Shown here: one piece after another, positions 17,104 to 24,877 of the stretch
How positions within the stretch are numbered: the stretch's first letter is position 1
Layout: each line of letters starts with the position of its first letter
NCBI GenBank assembly: GCA_965365345.1
Contig: CBDUBH010000018.1
Coordinates: forward strand, 1 to 43,996
Origin: CBDUBH01 sp965365345
GTDB taxonomy: Bacteria > Bacteroidota > Ignavibacteria > Ignavibacteriales > SURF-24
Reading direction: 5' to 3'
DNA: 43,996 nucleotides
Notes under the pieces: model-generated
Seen by the model: the letters and a program-made list of their open reading frames with translations, nothing else
Database searches by the model: none
What the model was told of the DNA's origin: nothing
Made by a program: the position numbers and the translations under genes

Positions 17104-17134
17104 CCCAAGCTTATGATTGCGGCATAAACTTGGG
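17104..17134 (-). terminator. Hairpin between convergent genes, terminator for the TPM-domain gene
   Basis: CCCAAGCTTATG (17104-17115) and CATAAACTTGGG (17123-17134) pair with one mismatch around ATTGCGG. On the minus strand the stem is followed by TTTTTATTTTATTTTT (complement of 17088-17103), so it is best oriented to end the leftward gene at 17167. It could also stop the rightward lipoprotein transcript. Confidence 0.75.
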
Positions 17135-17166
17135 CAATAAATGTAAAGTCTTCTTATCTTCTCCAC

Positions 17167-17622
17167 TCAATACTCAACTTTATTTGAAAGTTCGTTTGTG
17201 TCATCCGGTTTGACAGGGAAAAACTTTGCTAAAATTCCACCGACTTCATCAATCCCGAAAATCAATCCTTCAAAAAAGTTTCCTTCTTTAAAATATTTTG
17301 CCATATCATCGCGAATTCCATCCCAAACAGTTTGAGCAACTTTATCATTAATTCCCTGATCAGCCAATATTTGAAATTGATGTTCCTTCAAAAGCATAAA
17401 TAAAAGAATTCCCGTTTTATCGCGGGTTTCATTCATCTTTAATTTGAAAAATTCATCTTTTGCCAAATCGAAAATCGGTGTATTGGTTTTAAATAACGGC
17501 TTTCCTTCTTTTACGCTTACTCGAATTTCGCCGGAAGTTTGCTTTTCCATTTCACTTATTTTATCGGCAATTTTTTGTAATTGCTCTTCACTTAAAATCT
17601 TATTGATAAAACTTTTGCTCAT
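17167..17622 (-). CDS. TPM domain (TLP18.3/Psb32/MOLO-1) protein
   Basis: A small cytosolic-looking TPM-domain protein of 151 residues. Visible features are LSEEQLQKIADKISEMEKQ (10-28), TSGEIRV (29-35), RDKTGILLFM (67-76) and QILADQGIND (84-93), the conserved core of the family. There is no signal peptide and no membrane segment, unlike the YgcG-type members. I use the ATG at 17622 because the core starts right after it; an ATG 13 codons upstream (17661) adds a short hydrophobic stretch, and neither has a Shine-Dalgarno. The biochemical role of TPM domains is unresolved. gpmI is divergent. Confidence 0.82.
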   Translation of the reverse strand: MSKSFINKILSEEQLQKIADKISEMEKQTSGEIRVSVKEGKPLFKTNTPIFDLAKDEFFKLKMNETRDKTGILLFMLLKEHQFQILADQGINDKVAQTVWDGIRDDMAKYFKEGNFFEGLIFGIDEVGGILAKFFPVKPDDTNELSNKVEY

Positions 17623-17787
17623 ATCATTTTGAAGTTTGTTAAAAATAAAAATAAGGAACATTTCAAAATATCACAATAAATTTAATTAGAGAAGAAAGAA
17701 TGACTTAATCATATTTAGCTTTAATGCTATTTTTATTTAAATTAGATATATTTCATAGATTTAAAAAATGTTATAAATAAAGGAAAA

Positions 17788-19419
17788 ATGATGTCGTTAA
17801 AATTAGAAAAATTAAAAAATTTCAGTGGAAGAAAAGGTCCTGTTTTACTTGTAGTAATGGATGGAGTTGGAATCGGGAAAAAAGATGAAAGCGATGCAGT
17901 TCACTTGGCAAACACGCCTGTTTTAGATGACTTAATGAAATCAGAATTAAAAACTCAGCTTCGCGCTCACGGTCCGGCAGTCGGAATGCCTTCGGAAGAT
18001 GATATGGGAAACAGTGAAGTCGGGCATAACGCACTCGGCGCGGGAAGAGTTTTTGCGCAAGGCGCGGCTTTGGTGAGCAACGCAATTACAAATGAAAAAA
18101 TTTTCAAATCCGAAACGATGAAAAAAATTATCGAAATCGGAAAGAATGGAGGCACCGTTCATTTTATCGGACTTCTTTCAGATGGAAATGTTCATTCACA
18201 CATAAATCATCTTTACGCGCTTCTTCATTTTTGTGCAACTCAAGGCGTGAAAAAAGTCAGAGTTCATACTTTACTTGATGGACGCGATGTCGGTGAAAAA
18301 TCCGCTTTAAGTTATCTTGTTCCCACTCAAGATATTTTGGCAAAATACAGCAAAGAATATAACACCGATTATAAAATTGCTTCGGGCGGCGGCAGAATGA
18401 ATGTTACAATGGATAGATACAATGCCGATTGGACTATTGTAAAACGCGGCTGGGATGCGCATGTTCACGGTGTTGCAAGAAAATTTAAATCAGCAACAGA
18501 TGCGGTTAGAACTTTTTACGATGAAGATCCTAAAATGATCGATCAATATATGGGTTCTTTCGTTGTTGTTGATGAAAATGAAAATCCCGTTGGAAAAATT
18601 GTTGATGGTGATGCTGTTGTACTTTTCAATTTCCGCGGTGATAGAGCAATTGAACTTTCACGCGCATTTGAAGAAAAAGATCTTGATACTTTTGAAAGAG
18701 GAAATGTTCCAAATGTATTTTTTGCGGGAATGATGGAATATGATGGTGATCTTCACATACCAAAAAATTATTTGGTAACTCCGCCGGAAATTGATAGAAC
18801 CGTTAGCGAATATTTATGCGCTGCGGGAGTTACAAGTTTTGCAATTTCAGAAACCCAAAAATTCGGACATGTAACTTATTTCTGGAACGGAAACCGCTCC
18901 GGCTATATTGATCCGAAATTGGAAAAATATGTTGAACTTCTTTCAGATAAAATTCCTTTTGATCAAGCGCCAAAAATGAAAGCTGATGAAATTACAGAAA
19001 AAACAATTGAACTTTTGAAAACAAATGAATTCAGATTCGGCAGAGTAAATTTTGCAAACGGCGATATGGTTGGTCATACCGGATCAATGGGCGCAACAAT
19101 TACCGCAGTTGAAACAGTGGATGGCTGCGTAGGAAAATTACTTGATGTTATTGAAGATCTTGGCGGAATTGCGATCGTAACTGCAGATCATGGAAATGCC
19201 GATGAAATGTTCACAGTAAAGAACGGCATTAAAACTCCAAAAACCGCGCACACTTTAAATCCGGTTCCATTTATAATTTTTGATCCAAATTACAATGGCG
19301 AATATAAAATGGCAGATGTTAAAAATGCGGGTTTATCAAATGTAGCTTCAACAATTTTGAATTTATTGGGATTTGAAAAAGTTGAAGATTATGATGAATC
19401 ATTGATCGAATTTAAGTAA
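17788..19419 (+). CDS. gpmI: 2,3-bisphosphoglycerate-independent phosphoglycerate mutase
   Basis: A Mn2+-dependent glycolytic enzyme interconverting 3- and 2-phosphoglycerate through a phosphoserine. The catalytic Ser76 lies in GNSEVGHNALGAGR, with Asp25 of VMDGVGIG as a metal ligand. Other family motifs are LLSDGNVHSH, HTLLDGRDV, SGGGRMNVTMDRY, FNFRGDRAIELS, ANGDMVGHTGSMGAT and TADHGNADEM. At 543 residues it belongs to the longer iPGM form (many bacterial ones are near 510). Two ATGs are in tandem (17788 and 17791); AGGA at 17781-17784 is better spaced for the second. A hairpin terminator follows the stop. Confidence 0.97.
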   Translation: MMSLKLEKLKNFSGRKGPVLLVVMDGVGIGKKDESDAVHLANTPVLDDLMKSELKTQLRAHGPAVGMPSEDDMGNSEVGHNALGAGRVFAQGAALVSNAITNEKIFKSETMKKIIEIGKNGGTVHFIGLLSDGNVHSHINHLYALLHFCATQGVKKVRVHTLLDGRDVGEKSALSYLVPTQDILAKYSKEYNTDYKIASGGGRMNVTMDRYNADWTIVKRGWDAHVHGVARKFKSATDAVRTFYDEDPKMIDQYMGSFVVVDENENPVGKIVDGDAVVLFNFRGDRAIELSRAFEEKDLDTFERGNVPNVFFAGMMEYDGDLHIPKNYLVTPPEIDRTVSEYLCAAGVTSFAISETQKFGHVTYFWNGNRSGYIDPKLEKYVELLSDKIPFDQAPKMKADEITEKTIELLKTNEFRFGRVNFANGDMVGHTGSMGATITAVETVDGCVGKLLDVIEDLGGIAIVTADHGNADEMFTVKNGIKTPKTAHTLNPVPFIIFDPNYNGEYKMADVKNAGLSNVASTILNLLGFEKVEDYDESLIEFK

Positions 19420-19439
19420 GCAGCAATATTTTTATTTTT

Positions 19440-19478
19440 AATAATGCCGAAATAGAATTATTCTGTTTCGGCATTATT
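19440..19478 (+). terminator. Terminator hairpin after gpmI
   Basis: AATAATGCCGAAA (19440-19452) pairs perfectly with TTTCGGCATTATT (19466-19478), with an inner AGAA/TTCT helix. It lies 20 nt after the gpmI stop. The trailing T-run is weak (TTATTGTTAT), so it could also act mainly as a stability hairpin. Confidence 0.7.
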
Positions 19479-19579
19479 GTTATAGAGTAAAATTCAAATA
19501 AATCATTTTTACAAATAAATAATTATTGAAAGAAATTGTATATTTTTATAATATACAGAAAAATAATTATTTTGAATTA

Positions 19580-19897
19580 ATGAAAAATGAATTTTCAGAA
19601 ACAGAAGGATTTTTGTGGGATAAAGGAAATTCCGAAAAGAATTGGGAGAAACATAAAGTTTCACGACCGGAAAGTGAACAAGTGTTTTTCAATAAACATT
19701 TAATTGTTACTGATGACGAAAAACATTCGAAAAGCGAAAAAAGATATTACCTTTTAGGAAGAACTGATTCAGACAGAAATTTATTTATTGTTTTTACAAT
19801 CAGGAAAAATTTAATAAGAATAATTTCTGCACGGGATATGAATAAAAAAGAAAGAGAAATTTATAATGAAGAAATTAAAAAACATTCCGAAATTTAA
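19580..19897 (+). CDS. brnT: BrnT-family ribonuclease toxin of a type II toxin-antitoxin pair
   Basis: BrnT toxins have a RelE-like fold and cut RNA. The 105-residue product shows the family pattern FLWDKGNSEKNWEKHKVS (a DxxKxxxNxxKHxVS-like start), then HSKSEKRYYLLGRTD, FIVFTIRKNLIRIISARDM, and NKKEREIYNEE. I place the start at ATG 19580; a TTG at 19526 would add 18 residues that do not look like the family. The gene overlaps the following antitoxin gene by 32 nt, so translation is coupled, with the toxin first as usual for BrnTA. Upstream lies the gpmI terminator, so the pair has its own promoter, usually autorepressed by the antitoxin complex. Confidence 0.9.
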   Translation: MKNEFSETEGFLWDKGNSEKNWEKHKVSRPESEQVFFNKHLIVTDDEKHSKSEKRYYLLGRTDSDRNLFIVFTIRKNLIRIISARDMNKKEREIYNEEIKKHSEI

Positions 19898-20144
19898 ATC
19901 TGAAAATGAAGAAAGGGAATTTTGGGCAAAAGAAGATTCATCAGAATATGTTGATTGGAAAAAAGCGAAATCAGTGAATTTCCCGAATCTAAAACCATCA
20001 ACAAAAACAATTTCTTTACGGTTGCCGGAATTTCTTTTGGAAGATATAAAAATTTTAGCTAATAAAAGAGATGTTCCGTATCAATCTTTAATTAAAATTC
20101 TTCTTAAAGAAAAAATTGATCAGGAGTTGAAAAAAACTGCTTGA
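19866..20144 (+). CDS. CopG-type ribbon-helix-helix antitoxin partner of BrnT
   Basis: A 92-residue protein. Its N-terminal part (FKSENEEREFWAKEDSSEY, 10-28) is typical of the CopG-antitoxin family. The C-terminal part has a ribbon strand and two helices: TKTISLRLPEFLLEDIKILA (47-66), then KRDVPYQSLIKILLKEKI. Antitoxins of this type neutralise the toxin with the N-terminal region and repress the operon with the ribbon-helix-helix. Its start lies inside brnT, which fits the coupled toxin-antitoxin layout. It resembles the CopG antitoxin family more than classical BrnA. Confidence 0.88.
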   Translation: MKKLKNIPKFKSENEEREFWAKEDSSEYVDWKKAKSVNFPNLKPSTKTISLRLPEFLLEDIKILANKRDVPYQSLIKILLKEKIDQELKKTA

Positions 20145-20260
20145 ACTTTTGTTTGTAAAGTTTTTTAATAATGTACTGAAAATAAAAGTCAAATTTCACC
20201 CTATATAAAATTATTTTTCATCTTTTTTATTCTCAATATTTTTTTTAATTTTAGAATTGT

Positions 20261-20266
20261 TATAAT
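20261..20266 (+). promoter_or_regulatory. Possible -10 hexamer (TATAAT) upstream of the porV-type gene
   Basis: A perfect TATAAT lies about 97 nt before the start codon, in a 218-base gap. No good -35 hexamer is found at 16-18 nt upstream (only T-rich sequence), and in AT-rich DNA this match may be chance. Listed as a weak candidate. Confidence 0.25.
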
Positions 20267-20362
20267 AAACTGCCAAATATTTTAAGGAAGAATTTTTATA
20301 GAAAAAACCGTTACGATGTTTTAAGGAAATTAATTATCTGTAAAAGGCAGTTTGGAGATCTT

Positions 20363-21391
20363 ATGTTAAAAAAAATTTGCTTCTTCTTTTTTGCAATTCT
20401 TACTTTTTCAAATTTAAATTCGCAAACCGTAGTCGGAAAATATGCCGGTGAATTTATGGCAATCGGCGTTGGAAGTCGTGCAGGCGCGCTCGGCGGCGCT
20501 TATGTTGCAATTGCCAACAATGTTACTGCCGGCTATTGGAATCCCGCCGGACTTTCAAAATTAGAATATCCGCAAATCGGATTAATGCACGAAGAAAAAT
20601 TTGGCAATCTTGTAAATTATTCTTACGGAGCTGCTGCACTTCCTTACGGCAGCGATATGACTTTCGGAATCAGCATTATCCGCTTAGCGATTGACGGAAT
20701 TCCCGATACGCGAAATGCATGGCAGGATTTGAACGGCGACGGAATTTTGGATATTACGAACGACGGACTTCCCGATTATTCAAAAATTTCTGAATTCAGT
20801 AATGCCGATTACGCAATGTATTTATCTTTTGCAAAAAAGCTTTCCGAAAAATTTTCTTACGGAGCAAATTTAAAAGTAATCCGCAGAGATATTGCAGAAT
20901 ACAGTGCAACCGGATTTGGATTTGATATCGGCGCTTTATATTCACCTTTTGAAAATTTGATGCTCGGCGCAAATATACAAGATGTAACCACAACTTTAGT
21001 TTCATGGAGTACCGGAAGAAATGAACTTGTTACACCAACGGCCAAATTCGGAACTGCATATTCATTGAAATTTCCTTTCGGAACATTGATTCCATTGGTT
21101 GATCTTGATGTAAGATTTGAAAACAGAAAAACAGCATCGCAATTTAATTTGGGTGCGGTAAGTTTTGATTCACATTTGGGCATAGAATATAATTACAATA
21201 ATTTATTTGCCGCTAGATTCGGTTACAGCGATGTGAAGCAATTTACAATGGGCGCGGGAGTTGTACTTCCCAAATTAACGATTGATTATTCATTCGCAAG
21301 ATTCAGCCTTTCCGAAGATGAAAGATTGCCGGATTCACACAGAATTTCTTTGATCTTAACTTTGGAAACGCCTAAATACAAACGCAAATAA
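20363..21391 (+). CDS. PorV/PorQ-family outer-membrane protein (type IX secretion related)
   Basis: A FadL-like outer-membrane barrel with signal peptide (1-21, ending NSQ). The family signature is very clear: AIGVGSRAGALGGAYVAIAN (33-52) followed by WNPAGLSKL (59-67). In Bacteroidota, PorV shuttles proteins with a C-terminal sorting domain from the type IX translocon to the attachment complex; many paralogues have unknown jobs. An acidic loop DLNGDGILD (122-130) has the DxNxDGxxD pattern of calcium-binding loops. GGAG (20354-20357) precedes the ATG. A small lipoprotein gene follows after 19 nt and the two share a terminator, so they form an operon. Confidence 0.9.
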   Translation: MLKKICFFFFAILTFSNLNSQTVVGKYAGEFMAIGVGSRAGALGGAYVAIANNVTAGYWNPAGLSKLEYPQIGLMHEEKFGNLVNYSYGAAALPYGSDMTFGISIIRLAIDGIPDTRNAWQDLNGDGILDITNDGLPDYSKISEFSNADYAMYLSFAKKLSEKFSYGANLKVIRRDIAEYSATGFGFDIGALYSPFENLMLGANIQDVTTTLVSWSTGRNELVTPTAKFGTAYSLKFPFGTLIPLVDLDVRFENRKTASQFNLGAVSFDSHLGIEYNYNNLFAARFGYSDVKQFTMGAGVVLPKLTIDYSFARFSLSEDERLPDSHRISLILTLETPKYKRK

Positions 21392-21410
21392 TTTAAGTAA
21401 GTTATTTTTG

Positions 21411-22013
21411 ATGAAGAAAAAATTTTTCGGAAATAAATTTTATCCTTTATTGAATATTTGTTCAATAATAATTCTTGTTCAAATTTTTTCATCCTGCACG
21501 GCAAGCAAAAAGATTGATATGAAAAAAGATTACCCGCTTTCCGATGATATTGCTTATTCCGAAAGTACTGATTTAACAGTACAAATTCCACTTGGCTGGA
21601 CTTCGGCAGAAGATGATATTTGCAATTGCATTGATCTGTGGCTTATCAAGGATGATTTTTCCGCAACAATTTCTTTTGTAAAAATGAATTATGATTCATT
21701 AATGATGAAATCAATTTCAAGTGATGAACTTTCGGCAATGCTTAATTACAGTCGTGAACTAAAAAGGAATCAGCTTAAAGAAAAATTTGTAAAGATAGAT
21801 AAGGATGAATTTTTCGAAATTAAAAATAATAGAATTGCGGCATACAAATTTCAAAATGAAAATTCTGATACGATAAGAGTAGCGGTTTTCAAATATCAAA
21901 ATAATTATTTTGAACTTTCGGCAATGCCATCAGGAGAAGTGTCAAATCGGGAAGTAAATATTGAAGAAATTTTATCTGTTCAAAATTCAATATTAAAATC
22001 AGTTAATTTTTGA
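21411..22013 (+). CDS. Hypothetical lipoprotein in operon with the PorV-family gene
   Basis: I choose the ATG at 21411 over a TTG one codon upstream. The 200-residue product has a hydrophobic signal and lipobox (IFSSC, Cys29). The mature part begins with charged residues and contains TVQIPLGWTSAEDDICNCID, suggesting a small alpha/beta domain like those of Mog1/PsbP-type fold proteins; that similarity is only a hint. I do not recognise the family. It is co-transcribed with the upstream barrel (19-nt gap) and followed by an intrinsic terminator. Confidence 0.75.
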   Translation: MKKKFFGNKFYPLLNICSIIILVQIFSSCTASKKIDMKKDYPLSDDIAYSESTDLTVQIPLGWTSAEDDICNCIDLWLIKDDFSATISFVKMNYDSLMMKSISSDELSAMLNYSRELKRNQLKEKFVKIDKDEFFEIKNNRIAAYKFQNENSDTIRVAVFKYQNNYFELSAMPSGEVSNREVNIEEILSVQNSILKSVNF

Positions 22014-22100
22014 TTTCGAATTTTATAAACCAAGCGGAATGAAATTCAATAAATAAAAATATTTTTCGGGGAAGTAATCTTGGAATTATAATTTTATATT

Positions 22101-22136
22101 TAAGGGATGCAGAATTTTGCATCTCTTAATTTTTTT
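22101..22136 (+). terminator. Intrinsic terminator of the porV-lipoprotein operon
   Basis: TAAGGGATGCA (22101-22111) pairs with TGCATCTCTTA (22118-22128) through one G-U pair, loop GAATTT, followed by ATTTTTTT (22129-22136). This is a textbook rho-independent terminator 88 nt after the stop codon. Confidence 0.85.
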
Positions 22137-22230
22137 AAATTAATTTTTGAAAAGTAAAAAATTTAATTTACTGTTAGGACTTCAGAATAAATTGAAACCA
22201 CAATTTGTTTTCAAAACTTTTTAATTGAAT

Positions 22231-22893
22231 TTACTCTTTTTCAATAGTGCAATTTAAAGAAGCAATATTTTCAATTTCTGCTTCAATTTTATCACCGGGA
22301 AAAACTCTGCTTACGCCTGCTGGAGTTCCGGTAAAAATAAGATCGCCTTTTTGCAAACTCATCATCGAAGAAATATTTTTTACAAGTTCAGCAGGATTAA
22401 AAATCATATTTTCCAATTTCGTTTTTTGGCGAACTTCACCGTTTACTTTAAGCCACATTTCTTCTTGCGAAGTTAATTGATAATCTTCTTTTGAAATAAA
22501 TTCCGAAAGTACTGCCGATGTATCAAATCCTTTAGCAACGGTCCACGGCTCGCCTTTTTTCGATGCTTCTTTTTGAATATCGCGCAAAGTCATATCAAGC
22601 CCGATTGCGTAGGCTGAAATTGCATTTTCCGATTCCTCTAAAGTTGCATTTTTAACATTTTTCCCGATAAGCAAAACAAGTTCAACTTCGTGCTGAAGAT
22701 CTTGTGAAAAAGTCGGATGAATAACTTTTCCGTCGGAATAAATTATTGCCGAATTTGGTTTGAAAAAAATTATCGGAAATTTCGGAACTTCATTTCCCAA
22801 TTCTTTTGCATGATCTGCGTAATTTCTTCCAACGCATACAATTTTTCCAACGGGAATATCATCTTGAAAATTTTTTAATATTACGGTTTTCAT
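22231..22893 (-). CDS. Fumarylacetoacetate hydrolase (FAH) family protein, YcgM/FAHD1-like
   Basis: A cytosolic metal-dependent C-C hydrolase or decarboxylase acting on acylpyruvate or oxaloacetate-type substrates. The 220 residues match the short FAH domain: VGRNYADHAKELGNE (21-35), FFKPNSAI (43-50), metal ligands Glu69 and Glu71 in HEVELVLLIG with Asp100 in GLDMTLRD, then TVAKGFD (118-124) and GDLIFTGTPAGV near the end. Exact substrate cannot be given. The start has no obvious Shine-Dalgarno. It is monocistronic and shares a convergent gap with the porV operon. Confidence 0.92.
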   Translation of the reverse strand: MKTVILKNFQDDIPVGKIVCVGRNYADHAKELGNEVPKFPIIFFKPNSAIIYSDGKVIHPTFSQDLQHEVELVLLIGKNVKNATLEESENAISAYAIGLDMTLRDIQKEASKKGEPWTVAKGFDTSAVLSEFISKEDYQLTSQEEMWLKVNGEVRQKTKLENMIFNPAELVKNISSMMSLQKGDLIFTGTPAGVSRVFPGDKIEAEIENIASLNCTIEKE

Positions 22894-23409
22894 TTTTTTG
22901 AATGTTGAATTAATAATGTTAGAATCGTGATTTAATAAATTTCAATTTACGATTTTGAAATCAGAATTTAAAGATGAAAAGATATAAAGATTCCAAGATA
23001 AAAAGATTTGAAAAATTTGAAGAAATTAATTTCGTCATTACGGCCTGTCTGTGCCAATGAGTGTCCGGAATCCTTTCGTCAAAATATAAATAAAAAAAAA
23101 GGATTCCGGACAAGCCGGAATGACATAATTTATCTAACTAGCTAACCGCTTTCATTCTCCCGATTTATTTGAAAGATTAAAAATCGTTTGTTATTGCGAT
23201 GCCAATTAAATCGGCAGAAGCAATCTCTGCTTTTAAAATTCCGGAGATCGCCGCGTCCCGATTTAATCGGGACTCGCGATGACAATTTATATTTTTATAG
23301 AAATAATTAAATTATGCAAAAGATTTTTCATCCCTTTCGAAATTCGGAATGACTATTAAAATTTTAATTATAAATTCTTTCCTGCTGATTTCTTATATTC
23401 TAAAATCTA
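22894..23409. repeat. Gene-free region with an inverted repeat pair and a TGTTATTGCG element
   Basis: Two copies of the CATTCCGG palindrome face each other. TGTCCGGAATCCTTT (23062-23076) is perfectly complementary to AAAGGATTCCGGACA (23098-23112), and the right copy continues AGCCGGAATGAC (to 23124). The left copy begins GTCATTACGGCCTGTC (about 23035) and is interrupted by about 14 extra bases. At 23189-23285 lies a longer element, from TGTTATTGCG to CTCGCGATGACA, containing an inner TCCCGATTTAATCGGGA palindrome, related to the elements at 15421-15631. A truncated palindrome (TTCGGAATGAC) sits near 23342-23352. No coding frame is convincing here. Confidence 0.7.
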
Positions 23410-24660
23410 CTAAGTTTTCTGCTTTTTCTTTTTTGCAGCCGGGAAAAGAATATTATTCAAAATTAATCTGTAACCCGGCGAAGTTTTGTAAATGTTCAGA
23501 TCAGTTGGCGGATCTCCAACGGCATGCTGATAATCTTCAGGATCGTGCCCGCCGTAAAAAGTAAAAGTTCCTCTTCCGAAATTTCCGTGAATATATTTTA
23601 CCTGATCTGTGCCGGCTCTTTCGGCTAAATTATAAACTGATTTTTTGATCAAATTTTTTCTGAACATTGTAGTTTGTCCCATAAATCCGCGCACCAAGTT
23701 CACATGATTTTGCGTTAGCATTGTTGGAACGGGATCATATTTTGCGGAAAACTCAAACAAAGTGAAATAATCATTTTCCTGCGAACCGATTTCAGTCAAT
23801 TGAATATCAATATCGCTATATTCATAAACAAAAGGATTCATTTCAATTTTGAAATTTTCGAAAGCGAGCGTGTTGGAAAAATCAAGTTTGCTTTGCGCGT
23901 TTGGATCCGGTGCATCGCCATCATACATTTTATCAGCAATATCAACATTTTCCGCAGCGAGCGCAATATCGTATGAATCTGTTGCCGAGCACATTGCAAA
24001 AAGAAATCCGCCTTGCGAAATATAATTTTTTATTGTTACAACAACCGCTTTTTCCATTTCGGAAACTTTGGAAAATCCCAATTTTTTCGCTTCATTTTCG
24101 TAAAGAATTTGCTGCTCCTGATACCACGGCGCATTACTGAAACTTGCGTAAAATTTGCCGTACTGTCCCGAAAAATCTTCGTGATGAAGATGCAGCCAAT
24201 CATAATTTTCAAGATCGCCTTTTAAAATTTCTTCAATCCAAATTTTTTTGTAAGGAACTTCGGCATATTCCAAAGCTAAGGTAACGGCATCATCCCAAGG
24301 TTGAAATCCGGGCGGAACGTAAACCGCAATTTTCGGTGCTTTTTCAAGATGAACCACATCCATATTTTGATCTTCACTTTGCACGAATGAATAAATTTCA
24401 ACTGCTTCGGAAGCAGAAAGAGTTTCGAAGGAAACATTTTTAAGTCTACAAACTGCAGCAATTTCATCGGAATAATCGAGCAAAAACGAACCGCCGCGAT
24501 AATTAAGAAGCCAACCCGCTTTGCCGCCTTTTTCCAATGAATTGAATGTAATTCCGTAAGCTTTCAAATGATTGGTTTGATTAAGATCCATATTGATCAA
24601 AATTTTCGATTGCGCGAAATTGGTTGCGGTAAAAAGAATTAAGAATAAAATATATTTCAT
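23410..24660 (-). CDS. Secreted conserved protein with GATase1-like core (often mislabelled asparagine synthetase B)
   Basis: A 416-residue protein with signal peptide (about 1-17, ending NFAQS). I recognise it as a widespread Bacteroidota family: KILINMDLNQTNHLKAYGI (19-37), GWLLNYRGGSFLLDY (49-63), KAPKIAVYVPPG, a DWLHLHHEDFSGQYGKFY block, GGFLFAMCSATDSYDIALA, and FGRGTFTFYGGHDPEDYQH near the end. The central strand-helix pattern and the GGFLFAMCSATD elbow suggest a class I glutamine-amidotransferase-like (GATase1/ThuA-like) fold. I see neither an N-terminal Cys2 nor a PP-loop of true asparagine synthetase, so that common database label is unlikely to be right. The function is unknown. It forms its own transcript. 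Confidence 0.82.
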   Translation of the reverse strand: MKYILFLILFTATNFAQSKILINMDLNQTNHLKAYGITFNSLEKGGKAGWLLNYRGGSFLLDYSDEIAAVCRLKNVSFETLSASEAVEIYSFVQSEDQNMDVVHLEKAPKIAVYVPPGFQPWDDAVTLALEYAEVPYKKIWIEEILKGDLENYDWLHLHHEDFSGQYGKFYASFSNAPWYQEQQILYENEAKKLGFSKVSEMEKAVVVTIKNYISQGGFLFAMCSATDSYDIALAAENVDIADKMYDGDAPDPNAQSKLDFSNTLAFENFKIEMNPFVYEYSDIDIQLTEIGSQENDYFTLFEFSAKYDPVPTMLTQNHVNLVRGFMGQTTMFRKNLIKKSVYNLAERAGTDQVKYIHGNFGRGTFTFYGGHDPEDYQHAVGDPPTDLNIYKTSPGYRLILNNILFPAAKKKKQKT

Positions 24661-24711
24661 TGGGATTTTTATTTTTCAGTTTAAAAAGATTATTCGCAAA
24701 ATGAAATTGAA

Positions 24712-24744
24712 AAAAGATTCCGAAGCCGGAATGATAAATCTTTT
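24712..24744. repeat. Short palindrome upstream of the secreted GATase1-like gene
   Basis: AAAAGATT (24712-24719) pairs with AATCTTTT (24737-24744) around a shortened CCGAAGCCGGAATGA core, a truncated member of the CATTCCGG family. It lies in the 217-base gap between clpX (upstream on the minus strand) and the secreted protein gene. Confidence 0.5.
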
Positions 24745-24822
24745 AGTAAAGAAATTAACATTTTATCAATTTTTAATTTTACCAAATTTTACCTAGTAAA
24801 GTTCCTTTTTCAAATTTCATTT

Positions 24823-24856
24823 AAAAATAAAAAAGCCTCTTTAATTTTAAAGAGGC
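24823..24856 (-). terminator. Intrinsic terminator of the TPR-clpX operon
   Basis: GCCTCTTTAA (24835-24844) pairs with TTAAAGAGGC (24847-24856). On the minus strand the stem is followed by TTTTTTATTTTT (complement of 24823-24834). It begins 21 nt after the clpX stop codon and is clearly oriented for clpX. Confidence 0.9.
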
Positions 24857-24877
24857 CTGGGAAAATTAAATTTTTCC

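Noticed and set aside
19526..19579. Extended start (TTG) for BrnT
   Set aside because: The extra 18 residues do not resemble the family; the conserved FLWDKG block begins soon after ATG 19580.
23349..23564. Short plus-strand frame at the end of the repeat region
   Set aside because: Most of it is antisense to the C-terminus of the secreted GATase1-like protein, and the rest is AT-rich intergenic DNA.
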